Shown in pieces: positions 16,448 through 24,596 of a stretch of DNA of 53,122 nt. Each line of letters begins with the position of its first letter. Positions within the stretch are counted from its first letter, which is position 1. The stretch is from contig JBKOWZ010000199.1 of assembly GCA_046724665.1 (NCBI GenBank), positions 1 to 53,122 on the forward strand, in the 5' to 3' direction. The translations under genes and the position numbers were made by a program. Source of the DNA: Actinocrinis sp046724665. Lineage in GTDB: Bacteria > Actinomycetota > Actinomycetes > Streptomycetales > Catenulisporaceae. Under the pieces are notes generated by a model. The model did no database searches and had not been told where the DNA came from. It saw only the letters and a list, made by a program, of their open reading frames with translations.

Positions 16448-17914
16448 TCACTTTAGCCGGTAGACACGGCGGGCGTTCTCGGAACAGATCAGCCCCGCGA
16501 CCCGGTCGGCGTCCTCGGCGCTCCACGCGTCGTCGGCGACGCCCGCGCGCAGGAAGTCCGCCAGGCCGCGGCGGAAGAGGCAGGCGCCGAGGTAGTGCAA
16601 CTCGGGCAGCGCGAAGGCGTCGGAGGAGTACAGAACCTTGCCGAACGGCGCCAGTTCGAGCGCCTCCGCGATCATTGCCCGCGAGCCGTGTCCGAGGTTG
16701 TGCGTGGCCAGCCCGACGTCGATGAAGACGTTCGAGAACACCTGCGCGAGGTATCCCGCGTGGCGGTGGAACGGGTAGTTGTGCAGCAGCAGCACCGGCA
16801 CGCCGGTAGGTTCGAGCGCCCGCAGCAGCCGGGTGAGCAGCAGCGGGTCGCCGCGGTCGAGATCGATGTCGGCGTCGCCGTAGCCGACATGGAACTGCAC
16901 CGGCAGGCCGAGGTCCACCCCGCACCAGATCAGGAACCGGTGCAGCGTCTCGTCACTGAGGCGGATCGTGGACGCCGGTCCTCCTCGCGCCACATCGGCG
17001 AGCCAGCGCCGCGCGGCGGCCGCGACCTCGGCGTCGCTCGGCCGCTCGCCGGCGAGGTCGAGGCCGTGACGGTACGCGGCGATCGACTTGAAGCCGACCG
17101 CCGTCCGTGCCCGTTCGCCGAGCCGTTCGCGGACCAGGTCCGCGAACGCGGCTGCCTTCTGCGCAAGACCCACGGCGGTCTGATCAATCCCACGGGCTCC
17201 GTCAGCGAAATCGGCCGCCGTCTCACCGCTCCCAGGCGGTGCTTCATCGGATCCAGCCGGTGCCTCATCGGATCCAGGCGGTGCCTCATCGGATCCGGGC
17301 GGTCCAGGCGGTGCCTTTTCGAATCCGGATGTTGCCTCATCGAGTCCAGGTGGTGTCCCATCGGATCTAGGCGGTGCCTCGTCGGATCCGGGCGGTGTCC
17401 CATCGGATCTAGGTGGTGTCCCATCGAATCCAGGCTCTTTGCCGGTCAGCTGCCGTGCGACATCCTCGGCGACTTGCTCCAAACGGACGATTTCATACGA
17501 TAATGCGCCCGCGGCCTGGCCGAGCTCGGTCGGGGAGAGGAGCGGTTCGGGTTCGAATCCTGTGTCCACGCAGAGCGCTTCGAGGTTCGCGGCGCGCAGC
17601 ATGCGGCGGGTGACCTCGGCGTGGCCGAGTTCGGCGCGGCGGTCGAGGTACGCGTCGGCGGCGGCGTGCGGCTCCAGGTCGAGCAGGGGAGCGCACCAGC
17701 GGCGCACCGCGAAACCGATCTGCGAGTCGAAGGCGCTGCCGCCGAGCGGCCCGACCGAGCCGGCTTCGGTGAGCAGCAGCTCGAAGCCGGTTCGGTCGAG
17801 GTCGCGGCGGACTACCGCGTGGCAGTGGTGATCGATCAGCCGTCGATCAGTCAGCCGATGGTCGGTCGGCTGCTGATCGGTCGGCTGTTCGTCGGTTGGC
17901 CGGTGGTTGGTCAT
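16448..17914 (-). CDS. FluG-type metal-dependent amidohydrolase with repeat insertion
   Basis: A 488-residue TIM-barrel amidohydrolase of the amidohydrolase-2 group. The metal motif is LIDHHCH (His30, His32); FHVGYGDADIDL, LLLHNYPFHRHAGYLAQVF, VFIDVGL and VLYSSDAF are later barrel strands with ligand residues. The order and spacing resemble the N-terminal half of fungal FluG and plant nodulin MtN6/NodGS. Residues about 161-226 are a seven-residue tandem repeat (G-S-D-E-A-P-P type) inserted between barrel segments, and residues 5-27 are another Thr-Asp repeat. The gene overlaps the permease stop by ATGA, showing coupling. With the divergent synthetase it probably handles a gamma-glutamylated or amide substrate; the reaction is inferred. 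Confidence 0.85.
   Translation of the reverse strand: MTNHRPTDEQPTDQQPTDHRLTDRRLIDHHCHAVVRRDLDRTGFELLLTEAGSVGPLGGSAFDSQIGFAVRRWCAPLLDLEPHAAADAYLDRRAELGHAEVTRRMLRAANLEALCVDTGFEPEPLLSPTELGQAAGALSYEIVRLEQVAEDVARQLTGKEPGFDGTPPRSDGTPPGSDEAPPRSDGTPPGLDEATSGFEKAPPGPPGSDEAPPGSDEAPAGSDEAPPGSGETAADFADGARGIDQTAVGLAQKAAAFADLVRERLGERARTAVGFKSIAAYRHGLDLAGERPSDAEVAAAARRWLADVARGGPASTIRLSDETLHRFLIWCGVDLGLPVQFHVGYGDADIDLDRGDPLLLTRLLRALEPTGVPVLLLHNYPFHRHAGYLAQVFSNVFIDVGLATHNLGHGSRAMIAEALELAPFGKVLYSSDAFALPELHYLGACLFRRGLADFLRAGVADDAWSAEDADRVAGLICSENARRVYRLK
17238..17435 (-). repeat. 21-bp coding tandem repeat in the amidohydrolase gene
   Basis: Nine 21-base units (for example 17259-17279) plus one 9-base partial unit at 17301-17309. 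Each full unit encodes seven residues rich in Pro, Gly, Ser, Asp and Glu. Units keep frame and differ at several positions. It looks like a slippage-expanded, disordered loop. Confidence 0.85.
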
Positions 17915-19416
17915 GTGGTGGCGGCGGTGGCCGTTCCGGGGCCGGGAGCCGCCGTGGCGGCCGCGATGCCCTCCATTTCGGTGAGCTTGGCGCCCATGCG
18001 CCGAGCCGTCGCCGGGGCCGCGAGGACCGCTACGACGCCGACGAGCAGCCAGCCGCCGGAGACCACCGGCAGCCAGAACGTGGACGAGCCCCAGGCCGGG
18101 TACGGGATCACGTTGCGGTACAGCGTGTAGCCGAGCAGCACGATCGCGGCCAGCGGGATGACGATCTGCCAGGCCGGGATCTGCATGCGGCGCTGCACGA
18201 AGAGCAGCCGGATCGCGCCGACCGTCGTCAGGAGGTAGGCCACCAGCAGGATCAGCGTGCCGATCGTGCCGCCCCAGGTGAAGGTGTCCTCCGGTACCGC
18301 CGACATGCCGGCGATGCTGATCGCTATCACCGTAGCCATGATGCCCGCGACCGCGGCGCCGGAGCGCGCCGGCGTGCCGATCGCCGAGAGTTTTCCGAAG
18401 CCGCGCTCGCCGAAGCCGTCGCGGTTCAGCGCGTACAGCAGCCGGGCGCTGCCCACGGTGCAGGCCAGGCAGCAGCCGAACGCGCTGATCATCGCGCCCA
18501 GGGTGATGGTGTCGCCGACCCAGGAGCCCACGTACGACGTGCCCAGGTCGCCGATCAGTGAGTGCGACGCGCCGAAGGCCGCCACGCTCTTGGCGTCCGT
18601 GCCGAAGCCCATCGCCTCGATCGCGGTGACCACGGTGAAGTACAGCCCGCCGAAGACCGCCGTGCCGAGGATCGCCCGCGGGATGTCGCGGCGCGGGTGC
18701 GCGGCCTCCTCGCCGAGCGTGGCGGCCGCCTCGAAGCCGGCGAAGGACAGGAAGCCGAACACGATGCCGAGGAAGACCGCCGACGCGCTCGTGCCCGGCG
18801 GCACGGTGAACACGCTCATGGTGAAGTGCTGACCGGACGGCGCGTCGTGCGACAGCAGCTTGACCAGCACCACCGCCGAGACCACCAGGATGAGCGCGAC
18901 GGTCGCACCCTCCACCACGAGCAGCACGTTCGTACCGCGCCGCACCGGGATCGCCGTCAGCAGGAAGCACAGCGCCAGCGCCACGGCGGTCAGCACGTAC
19001 CCGGCGCGGGCCGGCGGGTTGTGCCAGGCGCCGATCTGCTCGAGGAAGGAGGTGCCGAAGATGCCGACCACCGACGAGGTGGTCACTCCGTAGAAGATGT
19101 AGGTGCCCAGCAGCCCCCACCCGGCCGCCGCCCCGGCGCGCGGGCCGAGCGTCGCGCCGACGAAGGCGTATACGGACCCTGAGTGGTTGAAGTACTGGCA
19201 CAGCCGGACGAACACGTAGGCGACCAGCAGCACGCCGACGGCCGCGAGCAGGAAGGCCAGCGGCACCGCGCGGCCGACCGACGGCACGCTCGCCTGCGGG
19301 TTGATGTTGGCGGCCATGCTCGGCGCCATCAGCGCGACCGACAGCCCGACCGCCTGCCAGACGCTGAGCGTGCGCCGCAGTCCGACGGTGGGTTGGGGCA
19401 GGGTCCTGGTCACCAT
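17911..19416 (-). CDS. APC-superfamily amino acid/polyamine permease
   Basis: A 501-residue integral membrane transporter with about 12 hydrophobic segments, normal for the APC superfamily. The N-terminal TLSVWQAVGLSVALMAPSMAANINPQ and later SGSVYAFVGATLGPRAGAAAGW and FGFLSFAGFEAAATLGEEAAHPRRDIPRA match the conserved helix 1, 2 and 6 regions. Such proteins import amino acids or amines with protons or by exchange. ATG 19416 has GGAG upstream. It is the first gene of an operon, overlapping the amidohydrolase start by ATGA, and is divergent from the synthetase across 177 bases. Substrate is probably an amine or amide used by those enzymes. Confidence 0.9.
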   Translation of the reverse strand: MVTRTLPQPTVGLRRTLSVWQAVGLSVALMAPSMAANINPQASVPSVGRAVPLAFLLAAVGVLLVAYVFVRLCQYFNHSGSVYAFVGATLGPRAGAAAGWGLLGTYIFYGVTTSSVVGIFGTSFLEQIGAWHNPPARAGYVLTAVALALCFLLTAIPVRRGTNVLLVVEGATVALILVVSAVVLVKLLSHDAPSGQHFTMSVFTVPPGTSASAVFLGIVFGFLSFAGFEAAATLGEEAAHPRRDIPRAILGTAVFGGLYFTVVTAIEAMGFGTDAKSVAAFGASHSLIGDLGTSYVGSWVGDTITLGAMISAFGCCLACTVGSARLLYALNRDGFGERGFGKLSAIGTPARSGAAVAGIMATVIAISIAGMSAVPEDTFTWGGTIGTLILLVAYLLTTVGAIRLLFVQRRMQIPAWQIVIPLAAIVLLGYTLYRNVIPYPAWGSSTFWLPVVSGGWLLVGVVAVLAAPATARRMGAKLTEMEGIAAATAAPGPGTATAATT

Positions 19417-19593
19417 GGGCGGCTCCTCACGCGCAGGGGTCTGAGTTGCGTTTGGCGCACAGTTTCGCGCCCGGACTACTGATTGGTAAGTGCCGCACAC
19501 CACCTGTGACAAACTTTTGCTCCGCGATCGGGCAGACTTGGCGAACGAGGAGCGGCGGCCCGGCGCGCCGGGCGTGTGTCGAAGGGAACGGCG

Positions 19594-21018
19594 ATGGGTC
19601 TTTGGGGGATCTTGGACCAGCGGGAGCGCGACGAGCGCGCCGCCCGGGCCAGGCGGATCGCCGAGGACCTCGCGGCGCGCGGCGCGGTCGGCGCCGTAGC
19701 CGTCACGTGGGTGGACAACAGCGGCATCACCAGGGTCAAGGGCGTGCCGCTGGCCAAGCTGGAGCGCGCCGCGGCCTGGGGCGTGGGCATGTCGCCGTGC
19801 TTCGACACCTTCCTGCTCGACGACTCCGCGGTGGCGGTGGACGGCGCGGGCGGCCCCGTCGGCGACCTGCGCCTGATGCCGGACCTCGACCGGCTCAGCA
19901 CGCTGGCCGCGCAGCCCGGCTGGGCGTGGGCCCCGGCCGACCGCTACAGCCAGGACGGCGCGGTACATCCGCTCGACGCGCGCAGCCTGGCGCGGCGCGA
20001 GGTGGGCAGGCTCGCCGAGGACGGCTACACGGTGCGCGCGGCGTTCGAGGTCGAATGGTGTATCTCGCGGGGCGACGGTGACGAGTTCGTGCCCGCATGC
20101 TCAGGCCCCGCATACAGCATGACGCGCCTGACCGAGCAGTCCGGCTATCTCACGACGCTGATCGACGCGCTGAGGGCCCAGAGCGTCGTGCTCGACCAGA
20201 TCCATCCCGAGTACGCCGCCGGGCAGTACGAACTCTCGGTCGCCGCCGAGGATCCCGTCGGCGCGGCGGACACCCTGGTGCTGGTGCGCGAGACCATCCG
20301 CGCGGTCAGCGCCGGCCTCGGGCTGCGCGCGACCTTCTCGCCGAAGGTGGTGGCCGGCGGCGTCGGCAACGGCGGCCACGTGCACCTGAGCCTGTGGCGG
20401 CACGGCCCGGGCACGGACACGCCGTCGCGCAGCTGGAACTTGATGTCCGGCGGTCCCGGGCGCCACGGCCTGACCGAGGACGGCGAGGCGTTCGCGGCCG
20501 GCATTCTCGGCCACCTGCCCGGGCTGCTCGCCCTCGGCGCGCCGGCGGCCGCCAGCTACCTGAGGCTGATCCCGTCGCACTGGGCCGGGGCCTTCGCCTG
20601 CTGGGGTCTGGAGAACCGCGAGGCGGCGCTGCGCCTGGTCACCGGCGCCGCGGGTGACGGCGCGAACGCGGCGAATTTCGAGGTCAAGTGCGTCGATCTG
20701 GCGGCCAACCCCTATCTGCTGATCGCGGGGCTGCTGGCTGCCGGCCGCGCGGGGCTGGCGGACCGCGCCGCGCTGCCCGAGCCGATCGACGTCGATCCGG
20801 CGACGCTGTCCGCTGAGGAGGCGGCCAAGCGCGACGTCAGGGCCCTGCCGTCTTCGCTGGAGGCCGCGGCGGCGGCGTTCGAGGCCGACGGGCTGTTCGC
20901 TGAGGCATTCGGCGAGCTGTTCGTGCGCACTGTCGCGGGCGTGCGCCGGGGCGAGGCCGCGCTGTTCGCCGACGCGACGGACGAGGAGATCGTCGAGCGG
21001 ACCCGCTGGAAACACTGA
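19594..21018 (+). CDS. Glutamine-synthetase-like (FluG C-terminal type) gamma-glutamyl ligase
   Basis: A 474-residue member of the GSI-fold family. The N-terminal part has VDNSGITRVKGVPL, the catalytic part has NGGHVHLSLW (His262, His264) in the place of the glutamine synthetase NGSGMHVHQS, then HWAGAFACWGLENREAALRL and FEVKCVDLAANPYLLIAG. The adenylylation-site segment of true GlnA is not evident. It resembles the C-terminal half of FluG/NodGS and the gamma-glutamyl-polyamine or -amide synthetases, which ligate glutamate to amines with ATP. ATG 19594 follows GAAGGGA. It is divergent from the permease-amidohydrolase operon, which supports one amine or amide pathway. The specific amine is unknown. 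Confidence 0.9.
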   Translation: MGLWGILDQRERDERAARARRIAEDLAARGAVGAVAVTWVDNSGITRVKGVPLAKLERAAAWGVGMSPCFDTFLLDDSAVAVDGAGGPVGDLRLMPDLDRLSTLAAQPGWAWAPADRYSQDGAVHPLDARSLARREVGRLAEDGYTVRAAFEVEWCISRGDGDEFVPACSGPAYSMTRLTEQSGYLTTLIDALRAQSVVLDQIHPEYAAGQYELSVAAEDPVGAADTLVLVRETIRAVSAGLGLRATFSPKVVAGGVGNGGHVHLSLWRHGPGTDTPSRSWNLMSGGPGRHGLTEDGEAFAAGILGHLPGLLALGAPAAASYLRLIPSHWAGAFACWGLENREAALRLVTGAAGDGANAANFEVKCVDLAANPYLLIAGLLAAGRAGLADRAALPEPIDVDPATLSAEEAAKRDVRALPSSLEAAAAAFEADGLFAEAFGELFVRTVAGVRRGEAALFADATDEEIVERTRWKH

Positions 21019-21188
21019 TTGCGTAGGAGAACCGGCGGTCTCGGACATGCCGCTGCAAGGCATCAACAATATTTCGCAATTATCTCGCGATGCGGCGGTG
21101 GTCTTCTAGCTTCGCCGCTGGTGGGGGCTAGGTAGGCACACGACCGCTCGGTGCGCACCGGGCGCCGGTTGACGCAGAGCTGGAAGAC

Positions 21189-21204
21189 TTGCACCGGCTT
21201 GCAA
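21189..21204. promoter_or_regulatory. LacI-type operator at the 21227 regulator promoter
   Basis: TTGCA-CCGGCT-TGCAA is a 5-bp-arm inverted repeat whose end lies 10 bases before the -10 box at 21215-21220. The outer TGCA halves match the operator beside the chitinase promoter (24281-24306). That suggests autoregulation and control of the chitinase by the same LacI protein. Confidence 0.5.
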
Positions 21205-21214
21205 GGCGGTGCGC

Positions 21215-21220
21215 TATTCT
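21215..21220 (+). promoter_or_regulatory. -10 element for leaderless LacI transcript
   Basis: TATTCT fits TANNNT and ends 6 bases before ATG 21227. No ribosome-binding site is present, so the mRNA may begin at the start codon. Confidence 0.45.
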
Positions 21221-21226
21221 TGCGGC

Positions 21227-22264
21227 ATGTCGCGGAGGCTTGCGGAAGTGGCGAAGAAGGCCGGGGTCAGCGAGGCCACGGTCAGCCGGGTGCTGAACGG
21301 CAAGCCGGGGGTCGCCGAGGGGACACGTGCCGCCATCCTGACCGCGCTGGACGTGCTCGGCTACGAGCGGCCGACGCAGCTGCGCGGCGAGCGCGCCCGG
21401 CTGATCGGGCTGGTGCTGCCGGAGTTGCAGAACCCGATCTTCCCGGCGCTGGCCGAGGTGGTCGGCGGGGCGCTGGCGCAGCGCGGGTTCACCCCGGTGC
21501 TGTGCACGCGCACGGCCGGCGGCCTGTCCGAGTCGGACTACGTGGAGATGCTGTTGGAGCAGCAGGTCTCCGGGGTGGTGTTCGCCGGCGGCCACTACGC
21601 CGAGGCGGACGCGCCGCACCAGCACTATCTGCGACTGCTCGAACTGCGGCTGCCGGTGGTGCTGGTCAACGCGGCGGCCGAGCACCTGGACTTCCCCCGG
21701 GTCTCCACCGACGACGCGGTCGCGGTCGAGCAGGCCTTCGGCCACCTGGCCGCGCTCGGCCACGAGCGGATCGGGCTGATCCTCGGCCCGGCGGACCACA
21801 TGCCCTCCCGCCGCAAGCACGCCGCGTTCCGGACCGCGGCGCTGGCTGGCGGCCTGGCGTACGACGAGAACTGGGTCGAGCGGGCGATGTTCTCGCTCGA
21901 GGGCGGGCAGGCCGCGGCCTCCCGGCTGATCGCCCGCGGCATCACCGGCATCGTCTGCGGCAGCGACCTGATCGCGCTCGGCGCGGTGCGCGCGGCCCGG
22001 CGCGCGGGGCTGCGCGTGCCCGACCAGCTCTCGGTGGTCGGCTACGACGACTCCTCGCTGATGAGCTGCACCGACCCGCCGCTGAGCACGGTGCGCCAGC
22101 CGATCGAGGCGATGGGCCGCGCCGCGGTGGCGATGCTGGTCGGCCAGATCGAGGGCGCCACGGTCACCGCGGATGAGCTGCTGTTCGAGCCCGAACTCGT
22201 GGTGCGCGGCTCGACCGGCCCGGCGGTCGCCGCGGCGGCGCGGCCCGAGGCCGCGCGCGCGTGA
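21227..22264 (+). CDS. LacI-family transcriptional regulator
   Basis: A 345-residue sugar-responsive repressor. The DNA-binding headpiece is residues 1-50 (LAEVAKKAGVSEATVSRVLNGKPGV with the hinge helix following), then a periplasmic-binding-protein-like core starting LIGLVLPELQNPIFPALAEVV and ending RQPIEAMGRAAVAMLVG and ELVVRGST. ATG 21227 is preferred over an in-frame ATG at 21209, because a TANNNT box sits 6 bases before 21227. It converges on the chitinase gene, and operators with TGCA arms lie at its own promoter and at the chitinase promoter, so chitinase is its likely target. The inducer is unknown. Confidence 0.93.
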   Translation: MSRRLAEVAKKAGVSEATVSRVLNGKPGVAEGTRAAILTALDVLGYERPTQLRGERARLIGLVLPELQNPIFPALAEVVGGALAQRGFTPVLCTRTAGGLSESDYVEMLLEQQVSGVVFAGGHYAEADAPHQHYLRLLELRLPVVLVNAAAEHLDFPRVSTDDAVAVEQAFGHLAALGHERIGLILGPADHMPSRRKHAAFRTAALAGGLAYDENWVERAMFSLEGGQAAASRLIARGITGIVCGSDLIALGAVRAARRAGLRVPDQLSVVGYDDSSLMSCTDPPLSTVRQPIEAMGRAAVAMLVGQIEGATVTADELLFEPELVVRGSTGPAVAAAARPEAARA

Positions 22265-22317
22265 GGCGCTGAGCCTGAGGGCGGCGCGCTCCTGAAGGCA
22301 CAGTCCTGAAGACGACG

Positions 22318-22357
22318 CCGGGGCGGGCGCCGAGCATCAGCCCGGTGCCCGCCCCGG
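22318..22357. terminator. Terminator hairpin between LacI and chitinase genes
   Basis: Arms 22318-22331 and 22344-22357 (outer sequence CCGGGGCGGGC / GCCCGCCCCGG) form a 14-bp stem with one G-U pair and a 12-base loop, followed by TTT on the plus strand. It separates convergent genes. Confidence 0.75.
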
Positions 22358-22399
22358 TTTCGTGCGCTATGCGTTATGCGCTACCGGAGCCGGACGTGC

Positions 22400-23797
22400 T
22401 TACGGCAGGCTCCACTGCTGGTTGGAGGTGGCCGCGCAGCTCCAGATCTGCACCTGGGTGCCCGAGCCGCCGTAGCCGGTGTCGTCGAGGCACTTGCCGG
22501 AGTTGGGGTTGACGTACTCGCCGTTTGACTGGTGTTGCCACACCTGAGCTCCCGTGCCATTGCACGTGTACAGCTGCACCTTGGTGCCGTCGGCCGTTCC
22601 GGCGGCGGCCACGTCCAGGCACTTGCCGAGGGCTTGCAGCTGGTTGCCGGAGGTCAGCGTCCAGGACTGCGCGTTGGTGCCGTTGCAGGTGTACACCTGG
22701 ACCGGCGTGCCGTCCGCGCTGTTGGCCGCGCGCACGTCCAGACACAGGCCCTGGTAGCCGGTGACGGGACCGGGTCCGGTGCCGCCGCCGCAGTTGCTCG
22801 TGCACCCGCCGCCGGTGATCTGGTTGAAGATGCGCGAGTAGGCGTAGCCGGTGCCCTTGTCGTAGCCGTCCACCTCCCAGAACGCCAGCTCCTGCACGCC
22901 GTTGGCGGCCGCGAAGTTCTCCAGCGTCTGCGCGTCGGCCTGGGAGAACTGCGCGCCGTCGTCGTTGCGGCCGGCGATCGGGGTCAGGCCCATCCGCGCG
23001 TAGGCGGCCGAGGTGGAGATCCCGTACAGGCCGGCCAGCTGGTTCGCCGTGCCGCGCGCGGAGGAGAGGGCGTCGTTGATGACCGGCTGGCCGTCGTAGT
23101 AGTCCATCGTCATGATGTTGACCACGCTGACGTTCACGCCTTGATTCTTCGCGTCCTGCAACAGCGCGTACTGCGAGGCGGTGCCGGTCGGCAGACCGCT
23201 CGGCGAGACGCCGAGGGTGTAGTCCACCTGCACGGCAGGGTTCTGCCGTTGCAGCGCGGCCAGCGCCTGGTTGCGCCGGCTGGTCGCGGCGGTGTCGTTC
23301 AGGACGCCGCCCTCGATGTCGAAGTCCAGCCGGGTGACGCCGGTGGTGTTGACGACGTTGGCGTACGCGGCGGTCAGCGACGAGACGTTGGTGCAGGTCT
23401 GGGCCAGCTCACCGCCGGCCGCGCCGCCGAAGGAGATGATGACCTGGCCACCGGCCGCCTGGAGGGAGCTGATCTGCGCGTTGAAGGTGCCCAGCGCGAA
23501 GCCGCCGTCCTCCCAGTACGGCGTGCAACCGGATTGCGGGATGAGGAACGCAAGGGTGTAGTACTTCAGGCCGGTCGCGTTCTTGTCGGCGGTCATGTCG
23601 CCGACGTCGCCGGTGGTCACCTGGAGGTAAGGCGCGGCGTAGTGGGCCGGAAAAACCGGCCCGGCCGCCTGCGCGGGCTGGTCGAGGGCTAGCAGCATCC
23701 CGCCCGCCGCCAGCGGTGCTGCGGTGATGATCGCGGCGGCGCGCGCCAGCCTGCGCGGCCGCCTGGTGCGCGGATGATCGCTGTGCGGTGCGTCCAT
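22400..23797 (-). CDS. Secreted GH18 chitinase with C-terminal ricin-type lectin domain
   Basis: Hydrolyses beta-1,4 bonds of chitin outside the cell. Of 465 residues, 1-47 are a signal peptide (RRPRRLARAAAIITAAPLAAG ... AQAA). The GH18 barrel (about 50-335) includes FGGAAGGELAQ, the catalytic D-x-D-x-E LDFDIEGG with acid/base Glu162, INIMTMDYYDG-type MTMDYYD, and ELAFWEVDGYDKG. After a Gly linker, a beta-trefoil CBM13/ricin-B domain (about 345-465) has three QxW repeats (QSW, QVW, QQW). ATG 23797 has AGGGAG upstream. The frame stays open to 24253 but that includes low-complexity DNA and lies upstream of the likely transcription start, so it is excluded. Fits a role in feeding on fungal walls. 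Confidence 0.94.
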   Translation of the reverse strand: MDAPHSDHPRTRRPRRLARAAAIITAAPLAAGGMLLALDQPAQAAGPVFPAHYAAPYLQVTTGDVGDMTADKNATGLKYYTLAFLIPQSGCTPYWEDGGFALGTFNAQISSLQAAGGQVIISFGGAAGGELAQTCTNVSSLTAAYANVVNTTGVTRLDFDIEGGVLNDTAATSRRNQALAALQRQNPAVQVDYTLGVSPSGLPTGTASQYALLQDAKNQGVNVSVVNIMTMDYYDGQPVINDALSSARGTANQLAGLYGISTSAAYARMGLTPIAGRNDDGAQFSQADAQTLENFAAANGVQELAFWEVDGYDKGTGYAYSRIFNQITGGGCTSNCGGGTGPGPVTGYQGLCLDVRAANSADGTPVQVYTCNGTNAQSWTLTSGNQLQALGKCLDVAAAGTADGTKVQLYTCNGTGAQVWQHQSNGEYVNPNSGKCLDDTGYGGSGTQVQIWSCAATSNQQWSLP

Positions 23798-23958
23798 CGT
23801 TCGGCGCTCCCTGTGGGTATGCGGGACCGACGTCCGGTCGGTCGGTGGGAAGGGATCGTCGCCGGGCCGTGGCCGGTCCAGCAGCGAGGGCACCGCAGCG
23901 CCGAGCGGTGTGTGGGAGTTCTGCTCCGGTGTGAGAGTTCTGCTCTGTGAGAGTTCTG

Positions 23959-24102
<144 letters not shown>

Positions 24103-24237
24103 TGGTGTGCTGTGTGTGGTGCTGTCCTGTGGTTTGTGTGGTGCGGCTTGTGTAGGTGTGGCTCGTGTGGAGTGGCTTGTGCGGCGTGGCCGATCCGCCA
24201 CCGGCCACGCCGCACGCCGCGCTTATTTCGCGTTGTG

Positions 24238-24266
24238 ATTTAACCCGCGACATGCAAGCGCGTCAA
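24238..24266 (-). promoter_or_regulatory. Candidate chitinase promoter
   Basis: Read on the minus strand: -35 TTGACG (24261-24266), 17-base spacer, -10 TTAAAT (24238-24243). This is a good sigma-70-type match for this GC-rich genome. It implies a start near 24231 and a leader of about 430 bases before the chitinase ATG. Confidence 0.55.
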
Positions 24267-24280
24267 GAGGTCTTACAAGA

Positions 24281-24306
24281 TGCAACCGGTTGCGGAACCG
24301 GTTGCA
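24281..24306. promoter_or_regulatory. Composite LacI-type operator upstream of the chitinase promoter
   Basis: Arms TGCAACCGGTT (24281-24291) and AACCGGTTGCA (24296-24306) are exact reverse complements around GCGG. Each arm also holds an AACCGGTT self-palindrome, so two LacI-type sites lie 14 bp apart centre to centre. It ends 15 bases upstream of the proposed -35. The left site matches the TGCA arms at 21189-21204; the right site is a hybrid with the GGAACCGG type at 32253. Confidence 0.65.
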
Positions 24307-24451
24307 GTTCGCGGTGAATGTCAGAGCGCGGATCAGCGCAGCTCAGTGGTACCACGCCGTCAAGCGATTGAGGATGGGCCGTGACCGGCCCGCGTGCCTG
24401 CGCGGACGTCGCGGGCGTTGACAGATCGGGGGCGGTGGGCGAGCATCTTCG

Positions 24452-24471
24452 ACTGGAGAGCGCTCTCCAGT
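24452..24471. promoter_or_regulatory. 20-bp perfect palindrome, CebR-like operator
   Basis: ACTGGAGAGC-GCTCTCCAGT is perfectly symmetrical. Its core GGAGAGCGCTCTCC recurs at 25849-25862 and 32096-32109. The CebR operator of Streptomyces is TGGGAGCGCTCCCA, closely related. It lies between the LacI gene stop (24771) and the chitinase promoter. A TTGACA at 24418-24423 lies just upstream on the plus strand. Confidence 0.7.
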
Positions 24472-24596
24472 GCGGCGGGCACTGGCACCACCTCGACGGC
24501 CCGCGGACGTACGTGACACGTCCGCGGCCCGAGGCTCAACGACGAGACGAGGCGATGAGATGGGGTCCCGCCATGCGCTCCGGCACTGCGGCACAT

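Noticed and set aside
15966..16451. Complete type II toxin-antitoxin module
   Set aside because: Only the PemK-like partner is seen; the adjacent gene is a metabolic enzyme, not an antitoxin.
17535..17560. GGTTCGAATCC-like sequence resembling a tRNA T-arm
   Set aside because: The flanks cannot pair into a T-stem, no acceptor or anticodon arms are found, and it lies inside the amidohydrolase coding sequence.
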